Assembly: GCF_030866745.1 (NCBI RefSeq)
Contig: NZ_CP133016.1
Span: 1,908,001 to 1,972,000 of the forward strand
DNA length: 64,000 nt
Direction of reading: 5' to 3'
Source of the DNA: Sphingomonas flavescens
Lineage (GTDB): Bacteria > Pseudomonadota > Alphaproteobacteria > Sphingomonadales > Sphingomonadaceae
Each line of letters starts with the position of its first letter. The stretch's first letter is position 1. The position numbers and the translations under genes were made by a program. Positions 1 through 9,299 of the stretch are shown piece by piece. The notes beneath the pieces are model-generated. The model was not told the origin of the DNA. It saw nothing but the letters and a program-made list of their open reading frames with translations, and did no database searches.

Positions 1-1
1 C

Positions 2-280
2 TTCACGCACGCACCGTTCATCGATCCGCAATTCCCGGGCGGACGCCAGCTGTTTTCGATGTTCCTGTCGGAGCCGCGGACCTTCGGAATGACGCTGCGC
101 GCCAAGTTCGGTGGCCGGAAGGTGGAGCCGTATGTTGCGCCTCCTCCACCTCCACCTCCGCCTCCGGCCCCCGCGACTCAGACGTGCCCTGACGGCTCGG
201 TGATCGAGGCGACCGCGGCCTGCCCGGTTCCGCCACCCCCACCGCCCCCGCCGCCACCGGCGCCGGAGCGTGGCAACTAG
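2..280 (+). CDS. TonB-dependent receptor, C-terminal fragment with poly-proline tail
   Basis: The window opens inside this gene, so only the last 92 codons are visible. The segment ending FGMTLRAKFG looks like the last beta-strands of an outer-membrane TonB-dependent receptor, which normally ends in an aromatic residue. Here the barrel is followed by about 50 extra residues: two runs of nine or ten prolines that flank a short segment with two cysteines (TCPDGSVIEATAACP). Such tails occur on outer-membrane proteins of sphingomonads and may sit in the periplasm, but that location is inference. The substrate cannot be judged from this end. A strong terminator follows 21 bases after the stop. The family call rests on strand-like sequence and context, so another outer-membrane barrel family is possible. 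Confidence 0.6.
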   Translation, partial: FTHAPFIDPQFPGGRQLFSMFLSEPRTFGMTLRAKFGGRKVEPYVAPPPPPPPPPAPATQTCPDGSVIEATAACPVPPPPPPPPPPAPERGN

Positions 281-301
281 GCTTCGTAAGTAAGCAGGAA
301 G

Positions 302-332
302 AAGGCCCCGTCTCGCGATGGGGCCTTTTTTT
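302..332 (+). terminator. Rho-independent terminator after the TonB receptor
   Basis: An 8-bp perfect stem, AAGGCCCC (302-309) with GGGGCCTT (320-327), closes a 10-base loop and runs into a T tract ending at 332. It lies just after the receptor stop at 280. It also touches the stop codon of the convergent glnD (331-333), so the hairpin may serve both transcripts, though the T run favours the plus strand. Confidence 0.85.
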
Positions 333-3057
333 ATGCGGCCTTGGCGCGCCCGGGCTGTGCAGCGGCTTCAATCAGGGCGTCGCGCAACCGCTCGCCTTGC
401 GCCGCCGTCAGCTTCTTGCCCCCTGCCGTTAGATAGAACACGTCGACCGCGCGCTCCCCATAGGTCGCGATATGTGCCGAATGGATATCAAGTCTCTGCG
501 CGTGAATGGCGGCGGCCAATCCGGCGAGAAGGGCGGGCCGGTCGCGCGCATGCACTTCGACGACCGTCGTCCGCGTCGATGCGCGGTCGGCAATCGTGAC
601 CGAGGGCGCGACATCAAACGTCACAGCGCCCCGGCGATGTCCGCCCGGCAACGGCGGTGGCGCTTCCTCGTCCAGCGCCGCCACGACCGACTTGACCAGC
701 CGTGCCCTCAACCGCCCATCGGCATAGGGTTTTCCCCGGCCATCGAGCACGAGCAGATTGTCGAGCGCCATGCCGTCGCGCGTCGTGTGAATGCGCGCGT
801 CGATAATGTCGGCGCCGGCCGCCGCCAGACCCGCGCAGATGCGATAGAAGAGTGCCTCGCGGTCCGGCGTGAAGATGCTGACCCGGGTCGCGCCCGTGCC
901 TGGATCGTCCTCGACGACGACGTCAGGGCGCGTCGTGCCGATGTGAGCGGCGGCGGCCGCGATCTGGAGCGCATTGGCTACCTGCCAAGCCGCGGGTTCG
1001 GCCAGCCAGTAGCTGTCGGGCAGGCGCCGGGCATGCGCTCGCGCGGCGCCTGCGGTCCACCCTAGCTCGGCGGCGAGCTCCCGCTGACGCTGTTGGACCA
1101 GCTCCGACCGGCCATGCTGCTTGTGGCCAAGTCGCAAGCGCTCCTCGGCGGCCTCGAACAAGGTGCGCAGCAGTGTTCGCTTCCATTCGTTCCACACCCC
1201 CGGTCCCACGGCCCTGATATCAACGACCGTCAGGATCAGCAGCAGCCGCAGGCGTTCCGGACTTTGCACCTGATGGACGAAGTCCTCGATGGTCTGGGGG
1301 TCGGTCAAGTCGCGCTTGAACGCGGTCGAGGAGAGAAGCAGGTGATGCCTGACTAGCCAGGCGACGGTTTCCGTCTCGGCGCTGTCCAGGCCAAATCGCG
1401 GACATAGCTTTCGGGCAACCTCGGCGCCGATCACGCTGTGGTCGCCGCCACGGCCCTTCGCGATATCGTGCAGCAGGACGGCGACGTACAGGACGCGGCG
1501 CGAAGCGATCTGCTTGATGATCGCGGTAGATAGCGGATGATCGTGTTTCAGCTCACCCCGTTCGATCGCCGCGAGCAGGCCAAGCGCGCGGATGGAATGC
1601 TCGTCGACCGTATAATGGTGGTACATGTCGAACTGCATCTGCGCGACGACACGGCCGAAGTCGGGCACGAATTGGCCGAAGACCCCCGCCTCGTTCATCC
1701 AGCGAAGCACCAGTTCAGGCTGCACCCTGGACGTCAGCACCTCGAGGAATAGCTGGTTGGCGCGTGGGTCGTTGCGGACCTCCCGCTTGATCAGCTTTGC
1801 GTCACGGCTGGCGGCCCGCATCGCTGCCGGATGGATTTCTAGCTGCTCGCGCGACGCCAGTGCGAACAGTTCGAGCAACCGGATCGGATCATCTCGGAAG
1901 TATGAATCGCTCGGGATGCTGATCCTGCCTCGGTCGAGCACGAAGCCGCCAAGCCGCTTGGGCCGCCGGCGGATGGTGGGAAGGGCGAAGCGCAGCCCCT
2001 TCTTTCCCATTTGCTCGTCAAGCTGGGCGAGGAACACGCCGGTCAGGTCGCCAACCGTTTTGGCGTTGAGAAAATAGAATTGCATGAAGCGCTCGACCGC
2101 GGCTTTCCCCGGGCGGTCGGCGTAGTGCATGATTTCGGCAATGCGCGGCTGATAGTCGAAATTGAGCCGTTCCTCGGCGCGGCCGGCCAGCTCGTGCAGA
2201 TGGCAGCGCACCGACCACAGGAACCGCTCCGCACGGTCGAACCGGCGAAATTCCGCCGCGCTGAGCAAACCGGCCTTCACAAGGTCCGCCGGACGCTGGA
2301 CCCCATGCACGTATTTGCCGATCCAATAGAGCGTATGAAGGTCGCGCAGACCGCCTTTGCCGTCCTTGACGTTGGGCTCGACCACATAGCGGCTGTCGCC
2401 CATCCGGATGTGACGCGCGTCCCGCTCGGCAAGCTTTGCCGCGACAAAATCGGCTGCCGAGCCAGCCACGATTTCCTTCTGAAAACGCCGAACCGCAAGA
2501 TCAAAGACCTTCTGATCGCCCCACAGCCAGCGCGCTTCCAGAAAAGCGGTCCGCACCGTGATGTCGTCCTTGGCCGAAGCGATGAGTTGGCTCACCGACC
2601 GCACGGAGTGACCGATTTTGAGCTTCAGGTCCCACAGCACGCGCAACAAGGCCCCGGCGATTTGCTGTTGCGCGGGTGACGCAGCCTTCGCCGTCATCAA
2701 CATCATGTCGAGATCGCTGTACGGCGCCATCTCCCCACGGCCGGTTCCGCCTACCCCGACGACCGTAATCCCGCCTGCATCTGCACTGGCCATTCCCCGG
2801 CATATGAATTCGAATGCCAGACGAACGATTTGATCGTGCAAGAAACAGGTCGCGCGCGCGGCTGCTCGTCCGTTTCCGGGCTCTTCCCTCAAGCGCCGCG
2901 CAATTTCGGTTCGGCCGCCTGCCAGTGCTTCGGTCAAAATTTCCGAGGCGATCCCGGGATGCAATGCTTCGTCCGCATCAGCCAAGCGCGCGGCGATCGC
3001 GCGCCGATCGATGATCGCGCGGGGCGCAGTGACCGCCTCTAAGCCGTGGGACACCAT
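331..3057 (-). CDS. glnD: bifunctional [protein-PII] uridylyltransferase/uridylyl-removing enzyme GlnD
   Basis: GlnD uridylylates PII proteins when glutamine is low and removes the UMP when it is high, so it is the primary nitrogen sensor feeding GlnE, glutamine synthetase and NtrBC. Visible domains in order: a nucleotidyltransferase core with GVGGTGRGEMAPYSDLD at about residues 101-117, an HD domain (HHYTVDEHS and VLLHDIAKGRGGDHS) in the middle, and two C-terminal ACT domains (RVSIFTPDREALFYRICAGL and VVEVHARDRPALLAGLAAAI). The open frame extends to 3282 into the divergent gene. I chose the ATG at 3055-3057 (MVSHGLEAV) because it has GGGAAG just upstream and keeps clear of the neighbour at 3135. 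The ATG at 3072 is an equal alternative. The resulting 908 residues fit the family. Confidence 0.95.
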   Translation of the reverse strand: MVSHGLEAVTAPRAIIDRRAIAARLADADEALHPGIASEILTEALAGGRTEIARRLREEPGNGRAAARATCFLHDQIVRLAFEFICRGMASADAGGITVVGVGGTGRGEMAPYSDLDMMLMTAKAASPAQQQIAGALLRVLWDLKLKIGHSVRSVSQLIASAKDDITVRTAFLEARWLWGDQKVFDLAVRRFQKEIVAGSAADFVAAKLAERDARHIRMGDSRYVVEPNVKDGKGGLRDLHTLYWIGKYVHGVQRPADLVKAGLLSAAEFRRFDRAERFLWSVRCHLHELAGRAEERLNFDYQPRIAEIMHYADRPGKAAVERFMQFYFLNAKTVGDLTGVFLAQLDEQMGKKGLRFALPTIRRRPKRLGGFVLDRGRISIPSDSYFRDDPIRLLELFALASREQLEIHPAAMRAASRDAKLIKREVRNDPRANQLFLEVLTSRVQPELVLRWMNEAGVFGQFVPDFGRVVAQMQFDMYHHYTVDEHSIRALGLLAAIERGELKHDHPLSTAIIKQIASRRVLYVAVLLHDIAKGRGGDHSVIGAEVARKLCPRFGLDSAETETVAWLVRHHLLLSSTAFKRDLTDPQTIEDFVHQVQSPERLRLLLILTVVDIRAVGPGVWNEWKRTLLRTLFEAAEERLRLGHKQHGRSELVQQRQRELAAELGWTAGAARAHARRLPDSYWLAEPAAWQVANALQIAAAAAHIGTTRPDVVVEDDPGTGATRVSIFTPDREALFYRICAGLAAAGADIIDARIHTTRDGMALDNLLVLDGRGKPYADGRLRARLVKSVVAALDEEAPPPLPGGHRRGAVTFDVAPSVTIADRASTRTTVVEVHARDRPALLAGLAAAIHAQRLDIHSAHIATYGERAVDVFYLTAGGKKLTAAQGERLRDALIEAAAQPGRAKAA

Positions 3058-3134
3058 GACTTCCCATGCCATGCAACGGTCGCAGGTCTCAACGGCTATC
3101 GACCGCCGGGAGATTTGGCCGTTAGACTGGCGGC

Positions 3135-4310
3135 ATGACCAATGAGCAAGCGCAGGCGGTGTTGGCGGAGGTATTCGCGCCGTTAGCGGTGGAGCAATTC
3201 CTCGCGGCAATCGGACGGTCGTGGTTCGCGCTGAAGGGCAACGCGGATCACCCGCGAGCGCGTCTGTTTGGTTCCGATCCAAGCGACACGATGCTGAGCG
3301 GGGGCTATCGTTCTCATCCGCAAAAGCTCGATTTTCATTCGCCGGCGCCGAGCGGCGCCGCGCCGGTCTTGCGGCAAGCCGCCGATGCCGCAGACTTCCA
3401 GTCGATCATCGGCGAGTTTCACGAGCGCGGCTACACGGTGCGCATTCCCGATGTGGTCGAACTCGCGCCGGCATTGCAGCGCTTCGTGCGCGCACTCGAA
3501 GTAATCATTCGGCAGCCGGTCAAAGCCTCCATATTCTGGAGCGCGGCGGGCGCGCGGGCGATCGTTCACTACGACAAGCCGCACAACATCATCATTCAGC
3601 TGACCGGCCAGAAGCGTTGGTTCATCTCCACCGACCCGCCCGGACTCCAGAACAAATGGACGCAAGTCGGCGAGGCGCCACCGCACCTGCAGCGCCACCA
3701 GGTCCTCGACGTCGATCCCGGCGACCTCATCTATATTCCCGGCGGCACGCCACACACGGTGGAGTCGACCACTGAGTCGCTGCACCTCGCGATTGTCTTT
3801 GACCCCGTCACGCTGCGCGAAGCGATCATCGCGGCAATCGACCTGTTGTCGGACAGCGATCGCAGCTTGCGCGAAGTCGTGCTCGGGCGGCCCGAGGGCC
3901 TTGACCCGGGCAGACTGGCTGAGACGATCATGCCCGCGCTGGACCGCCTGCGCGAAATTAGCCGCTCACCGGACTTCATCGCGGCTGCAATGGAACTTCG
4001 CGCGTCCCGCGCGACGGCGGACCTGCCCCAGCTGGCGAGGCCGATGGCTCCCGTGACCGTCAACAACGACACCCGCGTTCGACACACGCCGCTGGCGATC
4101 GGTCACCTGCGACACGCGGGAAGCTCGCTCGATTTCGCGGTGCCCGGCGAGCATATCGCCATCCACCCGGGGGTAGAGCCCGAGCTACGCTATATTGCAT
4201 CGAACGAAGCCTTCCGCGTCGGCGAGCTACCCGGCGCAGCTGCTGGCGACGTGAAGATCGCGCTCGTCTCGAGACTGATCCAGAGCGGCTTCCTCGAGGT
4301 CGACGGCTAG
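3135..4310 (+). CDS. JmjC/cupin-domain 2-oxoglutarate-dependent oxygenase-like protein
   Basis: A 391-residue protein with a JmjC-type cupin core. The expected iron ligands are visible as HYD at residues 145-147 and the distal histidine in GGTPHTVES at about 207. The motif GDLIYIPGG before that histidine is typical of the last strands of the barrel. Bacterial relatives include ribosomal-protein hydroxylases (the RoxA/YcfD group) and uncharacterised cupin_4 proteins. The real substrate cannot be deduced. The C-terminal 150 residues look like a separate helical or winged-helix-like region, as in ribosomal oxygenases. It is divergent from glnD and ends tail to tail with mutS, overlapping it by 4 bases. 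It is soluble, with no signal peptide. Confidence 0.75.
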   Translation: MTNEQAQAVLAEVFAPLAVEQFLAAIGRSWFALKGNADHPRARLFGSDPSDTMLSGGYRSHPQKLDFHSPAPSGAAPVLRQAADAADFQSIIGEFHERGYTVRIPDVVELAPALQRFVRALEVIIRQPVKASIFWSAAGARAIVHYDKPHNIIIQLTGQKRWFISTDPPGLQNKWTQVGEAPPHLQRHQVLDVDPGDLIYIPGGTPHTVESTTESLHLAIVFDPVTLREAIIAAIDLLSDSDRSLREVVLGRPEGLDPGRLAETIMPALDRLREISRSPDFIAAAMELRASRATADLPQLARPMAPVTVNNDTRVRHTPLAIGHLRHAGSSLDFAVPGEHIAIHPGVEPELRYIASNEAFRVGELPGAAAGDVKIALVSRLIQSGFLEVDG

Positions 4311-6901
4311 TCTGCGCCGCGCGCCAGCCGCTTCAATTCGTAGATCTTCTCGAGCGCTTCGCGCGGGCTCAGTTGGTCGGGTTCAAGGGCGTTGAGTGCC
4401 GATGCCAGCGGGTCCGGCTGCGGCTCGCTCGCGACCGCGGCGAACAGCGGGAGATCGTCGAGGCCGGCGGCGATCCCGCCCGTGGCGTCACGGCCTGCCT
4501 CGAGCTTGGCTAGCACCGACCTGGCGCGGCTGACGACCGACGGCGGCAGGCCCGCGAGCTTTGCGACCGCAATGCCGTAGCTGCGGTCGGCAGCGCCATC
4601 GGCGACTTCGTGCAGCAGCACCAGGTCGCCCTTCCATTCCCGCGCGCGGACGTGATGGAGCGAGAGTCGGTCGAGCCTTCCGGCTAGGCGGGTCAGCTCG
4701 TGATAATGGGTGGCGAACAAGGTGCGGCACTGCACGTCGTCGTGCATCGCCTCGACCACCGCCCAGGCGATCGCGAGGCCGTCGTAGGTCGACGTGCCAC
4801 GACCGATTTCGTCAAGGATGACGAGGCTCCTGGCGCTGGCCTGGGCGAGGATGGCGGCTGTTTCGACCATCTCGACCATGAAGGTCGACCGGCCGCGCGC
4901 GAGATTGTCCGACGCGCCGACGCGGCTGAACAGCCGGTCGACGATGCCTAGTTTCACCCGCGTCGCCGGAACGAAGCTCCCCGCTTGCGCGAGCACGGCG
5001 ATCAGCGCGGCCTTACGAAGAAAGGTGGATTTGCCCCCCATGTTCGGGCCGGTGATCAACCACAGCCGATCGTGCGCACCCATGCTGAGGTCGTTGGCAA
5101 CGAATCGTTCACCGGCCTCGGCCAGCGCACGCTCTACCACCGGATGGCGGCCGGCTTCGATTTCCAGACAAGCTTCGTCGGTCAGCTCGGGTCGGCACCA
5201 GCTGCCTTCCGCGGCCCGGTGCGCATGACTGGCCGCCACGTCGATGCGGGCGATCGCTTCCGCGGTGGCGGTGATCTGTGACGCGGTTGTGAGTGCTTTC
5301 CGGGTCAGCTCCTCGGCATGCGAAGCCTCGGCAGAAAGCGCGTGGGCACCTGCCTCGATCACCCGGCTCGCCTCTTCGTGCAACTCCGGCGAATTGAAGC
5401 GCACGACCCCGGCGAGCGTCTGGCGATGCGTGAACCCGCTGTCGGGTTGCATCAACCGGTCGGCGTGGCGCGCCGACACTTCGACATGGTAGCCGAGCAC
5501 CGCATTGTGCCGGATCTTCAGCGAGCTGATCGTGGTCGCGTCGCGATATTTGGCTTCCAGCGCGGCGATCGCGCGGCGCCCATTCGACGCTGCGCTTCGC
5601 AACGAATCGAGGTCCGCATCATAGCCCTCGGCGATGTATCCGCCCTTCGACGCGTCGAGCGGCGGTGCTGGGACAAGTGCGCGGGTGAACAAGTCGGTGA
5701 GACCCGCGTGCCCGCCGAGCCTGGGCAGCAACGCGTCGAGCAACGTCGGGCGGTCGGGTTGATCGCCGAGTTCCTGCTGCAGGTTCCCCGCCGCGCTCAG
5801 GCCGTCGCGCAGCAGCGCCAGATCGCGCGGGCTGCCGCGGCCTGATGCGAGACGCGCGAGGGCGCGTGCAAAGTCCGGCATGGCCTTCAGCGCGCTCCGT
5901 ACCCGCTCCCGTCGGATCGGATCGGAGTGCAGCCATGCAACAAGCGCCAGACGCTGCTCGATGGCGGAGCGATCGGTCAGCGGCGCCGCAATGTCTTCGC
6001 ACAAGAGCCGCCGGCCGGCCGCCGTTTGGCATCGGTCGATCTCACCGAGAAGGCTGCCCGCTACGGTGCCGCCGACCGACCGCGTCAACTCAAGGCTCTC
6101 GCGGCTGGCCGCGTCGATCGCCATGTGGCCCGCCCGCGCAATCCGTCGCGGCGCATCGAGCAGTATGCCGGCGCTCTTCTGCGTGACGTCCAGATACGCC
6201 AGCAGCCCGCCCACCGCTGCCAGCTCCGCACGGCCCGGCGAACCCAGCCCGTCGAGCGTCGCCAGCCCGAAGCGCGCCTTGAGTGCGCGCTCGCCGGAAA
6301 GGCTGTCGAAGCCACCCTTGCCGGCGGTCGTGCGGATGCCGGGCACCTTGTCGTCGGCGATTGTTTCGGCAGGCGACAACCGCGCCAGTTCGGCGGCTAG
6401 TTCTCCCGGTCCACACGCAACCAGCTCGAAGCGCCCGGTCGAGATGTCAGCGGCAGCGACCGCCCATTCTTCGCCGGCCCGCCCGATTGCCGCCAGCCAA
6501 TTCGCCGACGCGGACTCGAGCAACGTCTCCTCGGTCAGCGTGCCGGGTGTTACCAACCGGATGATGGCGCGATCGACGAGCGCCTTCGACCCACGTGCCT
6601 TGCGTGCCTCGGCCGGGCTTTCCGTCTGCTCCGCGATGGCCACACGATGGCCCGCCTTGATCAGCCGCGCGAGATAAGATTCTGCCGCATGTACCGGGAC
6701 GCCGCACATCGGGATCGGCTCGCCGGCGTCCTCGCCGCGCTTGGTGAGCGCGATGTCCAGGCACGCCGAAGCCGCTTTCGCATCATCGAAGAACAGCTCG
6801 AAGAAATCGCCCATGCGGTAGAACAGCATGGCATCGCCCGCCTCTTCCTTGAGGCGTTTGTACTGGGCCATCATGGGCGTTGGAGCGTCGGCGCGGGCCA
6901 T
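4307..6901 (-). CDS. mutS: DNA mismatch repair protein MutS
   Basis: MutS recognises mispairs and small loops and recruits MutL. The protein is 864 residues from the ATG at 6899-6901; an upstream TTG at 6907 is less likely. The mismatch-reading F-x-E motif is in GDFFELF at residues 33-35. Domains follow the usual order: mispair-binding, connector, core/lever with clamp, and C-terminal ABC ATPase with Walker A GPNMGGKST at about 618-626 and Walker B LVILDEIGRGTSTYDG at about 693-708. The C-terminal tail (SPREALEKIYELKRL) is the dimer/tetramer helix region. Length and motifs are complete, so it should be functional. mutL is not adjacent. Confidence 0.98.
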   Translation of the reverse strand: MARADAPTPMMAQYKRLKEEAGDAMLFYRMGDFFELFFDDAKAASACLDIALTKRGEDAGEPIPMCGVPVHAAESYLARLIKAGHRVAIAEQTESPAEARKARGSKALVDRAIIRLVTPGTLTEETLLESASANWLAAIGRAGEEWAVAAADISTGRFELVACGPGELAAELARLSPAETIADDKVPGIRTTAGKGGFDSLSGERALKARFGLATLDGLGSPGRAELAAVGGLLAYLDVTQKSAGILLDAPRRIARAGHMAIDAASRESLELTRSVGGTVAGSLLGEIDRCQTAAGRRLLCEDIAAPLTDRSAIEQRLALVAWLHSDPIRRERVRSALKAMPDFARALARLASGRGSPRDLALLRDGLSAAGNLQQELGDQPDRPTLLDALLPRLGGHAGLTDLFTRALVPAPPLDASKGGYIAEGYDADLDSLRSAASNGRRAIAALEAKYRDATTISSLKIRHNAVLGYHVEVSARHADRLMQPDSGFTHRQTLAGVVRFNSPELHEEASRVIEAGAHALSAEASHAEELTRKALTTASQITATAEAIARIDVAASHAHRAAEGSWCRPELTDEACLEIEAGRHPVVERALAEAGERFVANDLSMGAHDRLWLITGPNMGGKSTFLRKAALIAVLAQAGSFVPATRVKLGIVDRLFSRVGASDNLARGRSTFMVEMVETAAILAQASARSLVILDEIGRGTSTYDGLAIAWAVVEAMHDDVQCRTLFATHYHELTRLAGRLDRLSLHHVRAREWKGDLVLLHEVADGAADRSYGIAVAKLAGLPPSVVSRARSVLAKLEAGRDATGGIAAGLDDLPLFAAVASEPQPDPLASALNALEPDQLSPREALEKIYELKRLARGAD

Positions 6902-6992
6902 GGCCAAACCGTAGCCGCTGCGTTGCGTCCAATCGACCCTTCATTGCGCGCGAGCGTGACTCTTGCGCAGCGAGCGGTCTAAGGCCCTGACC

Positions 6993-9299
6993 ATGTCGGA
7001 AAGCAACGTCAAATACACCGAGCAGGAAGCGCTCGACTTTCACTCGCGCGGCCGGTCCGGGAAGCTGGAGATCGTCGCCACCAAGCCGATGGCGACGCAG
7101 CGCGACCTGAGCCTTGCCTATTCGCCGGGCGTTGCCGTGCCGGTGCGTGCGATCGCCGACAATCCGACCTGCGCCTACGACTTCACCGCCAAGGGCAATC
7201 TGGTCGCGGTCATCTCGAACGGCACCGCTATCTTGGGTCTCGGAAACCTCGGCGCGCTGGCCTCGAAGCCGGTGATGGAAGGCAAGGCGGTGCTGTTCAA
7301 GCGCTTCGCTGACGTCGACGCCATCGACATCGAAGTGAAGACCGAGGACGCGCAGCGGTTCATTGACGCGGTCGAGCTACTCGAGCCGAGCTTCGGCGGC
7401 ATCAACCTCGAGGACATTGCCGCGCCCGACTGCTTCATCATCGAGCAGACGCTGCGCGAGCGGATGAACATCCCGGTCTTCCACGACGACCAGCACGGCA
7501 CCGCGATCATTACCGCCGCCGGCCTCATCAACGCGTGCCTGCTAACCGGCCGCGACCTCGCCGACATCAAGGTGGCGGTGAATGGCGCCGGTGCCGCCGC
7601 GATCGCCTGCACCGAGCTGATCAAGGCCATGGGCGTCCGCGGCGACAACGTCCTCATGTGCGACCGCAAGGGCGTCATCCACAAAGGGCGGAACGACCTC
7701 GACCAGTGGAAATCGGCGCATGCAGTCGAGACCGACAAGCGTACGCTTGCCGACGCGGTCGACGGCGCGGACGTGTTCCTCGGCCTCTCGGCGGCGGGCG
7801 CGCTGAAGCCCGAGATGGTGAAGACCATGGCCAAGGAGCCGATCATTTTCGCCATGGCCAATCCGGATCCGGAAATCTGGCCGCCGGATGCGCAGGCGGC
7901 GCGGCCCGACGCGATCATCGCTACCGGCCGCTCGGACTTCCCGAACCAGGTCAACAATGTCCTTGGTTTCCCCTTCATCTTCCGTGGCGCGCTCGACGTG
8001 CGCGCGACGGCGATCAACGACGCGATGAAGATCGCCGCTGCCGAAGCGCTTGCTGAGCTGGCGCGCGAGCCTGTTCCGGAAGAAGTGGCAGCAGCCTACG
8101 GCGGGCGTTCGCACAGTTTCGGACGCGACTACATCATCCCGGCGCCCTTCGATCCCCGGTTGATGGAAGTGGTTGCATCGGCGGTTGCGGAAGCAGCGGT
8201 GACGAGCGGCGTCGCGCAGCGGCCAATCCCGGACATGGCGGCGTATCGCCGCCAGCTCAGTGGACGCCTGAACCCGACGGTCGCGGTCATGAGCCTGGCG
8301 TATGAAAATGCGCGGCAGAATCCGAAGCGTGTCTTGTTCGCCGAAGGCGAGGAGCCGAACGTCCTCCGCGCCGCAATTGCGTTCAAGGAAGCCGGTTACG
8401 GGACGCCCGTGCTGGTCGGGCGCGACGATGTTTACGACCAGCTCAAGGAGATGGGCGTCGAAAATCCGAAGGATTTCGAGGTTCTAAACAGCCGCAATTC
8501 GCCCCTTGTCGGACGCGCGGTCGACTACATCTACGCCAAGCACCAGCGGCACGGCATGCTGCGCCGCGAGGTCGAGCGACTGGTCAATCAGGACCGCAAT
8601 TATTTCGCCGCGGCGATGCTGGCGATCGGCGAAGCCGACGCGATGATCACCGGCACCACCCGCCCCTTCAGCCAGTCGCTGAAGCAGGTGCGGCTGGTGA
8701 TCGAGGACGAACCCGACGCGACGCCGTTTGGCGTCAACGTTGTGGTCGGGCGCAGCCACACGATCCTCATTGCCGACACTGCAGTCACCGAGCGTCCCAC
8801 GGCCGAACAATATGCAGCGATTGCGCTGCGCTCGTCGGCCTTCGCGCGTCGGATGGGGATCGAGCCGCGCGTGGCCTTCATCAGCTACACGACGTTCGGC
8901 AACCCGCCGGGCATGCACGTCGAAGGGCTGCGAGACGCGGTGTCGATCCTCGACGGGTTCAATGCCGATTTCGAATATGAAGGCGAAATGGCGCCCGACG
9001 TCGCGCTCAATTACGAAATGCAGAAGCGCTACTACCCGTTCTCGCGTCTGTCGGGGCCGGCCACCATTCTGGTCATGCCCGGCCTGCAGTCGGCCAGCCT
9101 GTCGACCAAGCTGTTGCGCGAGCTAGGCGGCGAGAGCGTCCTTGGTCCTTACATGCTAGGCCTGGAGCATCCGGTGCAGATCGCGCCGATGACGGCGAGC
9201 GCGTCGGATCTTGTCATGCTGGCGGTGCTGGCCGGCGGCGACGCGCATGCGCGACACCAGCGGGTGAAGGCCCGGACTAGATCCGCTCGACGGAGCTGA
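6993..9299 (+). CDS. maeB: NADP-dependent malic enzyme with fused phosphotransacetylase-like domain
   Basis: It converts malate to pyruvate and CO2 with reduction of NADP, linking the TCA cycle to gluconeogenesis and NADPH supply. The start is the ATG at 6993 ([18 protein letters not shown]), ten codons into the longest frame. The N-terminal 430 residues form the malic enzyme: [24 protein letters not shown] and the nucleotide-binding [16 protein letters not shown]. The C-terminal 330 residues (from [20 protein letters not shown]) match the PTA_PTB domain seen in MaeB of proteobacteria, which usually has an allosteric, non-catalytic role. The length of 768 residues is typical. The gene overlaps the convergent rsh by 23 bases at the 3' end. 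Confidence 0.97.
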   Translation: MSESNVKYTEQEALDFHSRGRSGKLEIVATKPMATQRDLSLAYSPGVAVPVRAIADNPTCAYDFTAKGNLVAVISNGTAILGLGNLGALASKPVMEGKAVLFKRFADVDAIDIEVKTEDAQRFIDAVELLEPSFGGINLEDIAAPDCFIIEQTLRERMNIPVFHDDQHGTAIITAAGLINACLLTGRDLADIKVAVNGAGAAAIACTELIKAMGVRGDNVLMCDRKGVIHKGRNDLDQWKSAHAVETDKRTLADAVDGADVFLGLSAAGALKPEMVKTMAKEPIIFAMANPDPEIWPPDAQAARPDAIIATGRSDFPNQVNNVLGFPFIFRGALDVRATAINDAMKIAAAEALAELAREPVPEEVAAAYGGRSHSFGRDYIIPAPFDPRLMEVVASAVAEAAVTSGVAQRPIPDMAAYRRQLSGRLNPTVAVMSLAYENARQNPKRVLFAEGEEPNVLRAAIAFKEAGYGTPVLVGRDDVYDQLKEMGVENPKDFEVLNSRNSPLVGRAVDYIYAKHQRHGMLRREVERLVNQDRNYFAAAMLAIGEADAMITGTTRPFSQSLKQVRLVIEDEPDATPFGVNVVVGRSHTILIADTAVTERPTAEQYAAIALRSSAFARRMGIEPRVAFISYTTFGNPPGMHVEGLRDAVSILDGFNADFEYEGEMAPDVALNYEMQKRYYPFSRLSGPATILVMPGLQSASLSTKLLRELGGESVLGPYMLGLEHPVQIAPMTASASDLVMLAVLAGGDAHARHQRVKARTRSARRS

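Noticed and set aside
241..270. Proline-codon repeats as a possible CRISPR or tandem repeat
   Set aside because: They are simple CCN codon runs inside a reading frame, with no spacers. No CRISPR array was seen anywhere in the window.
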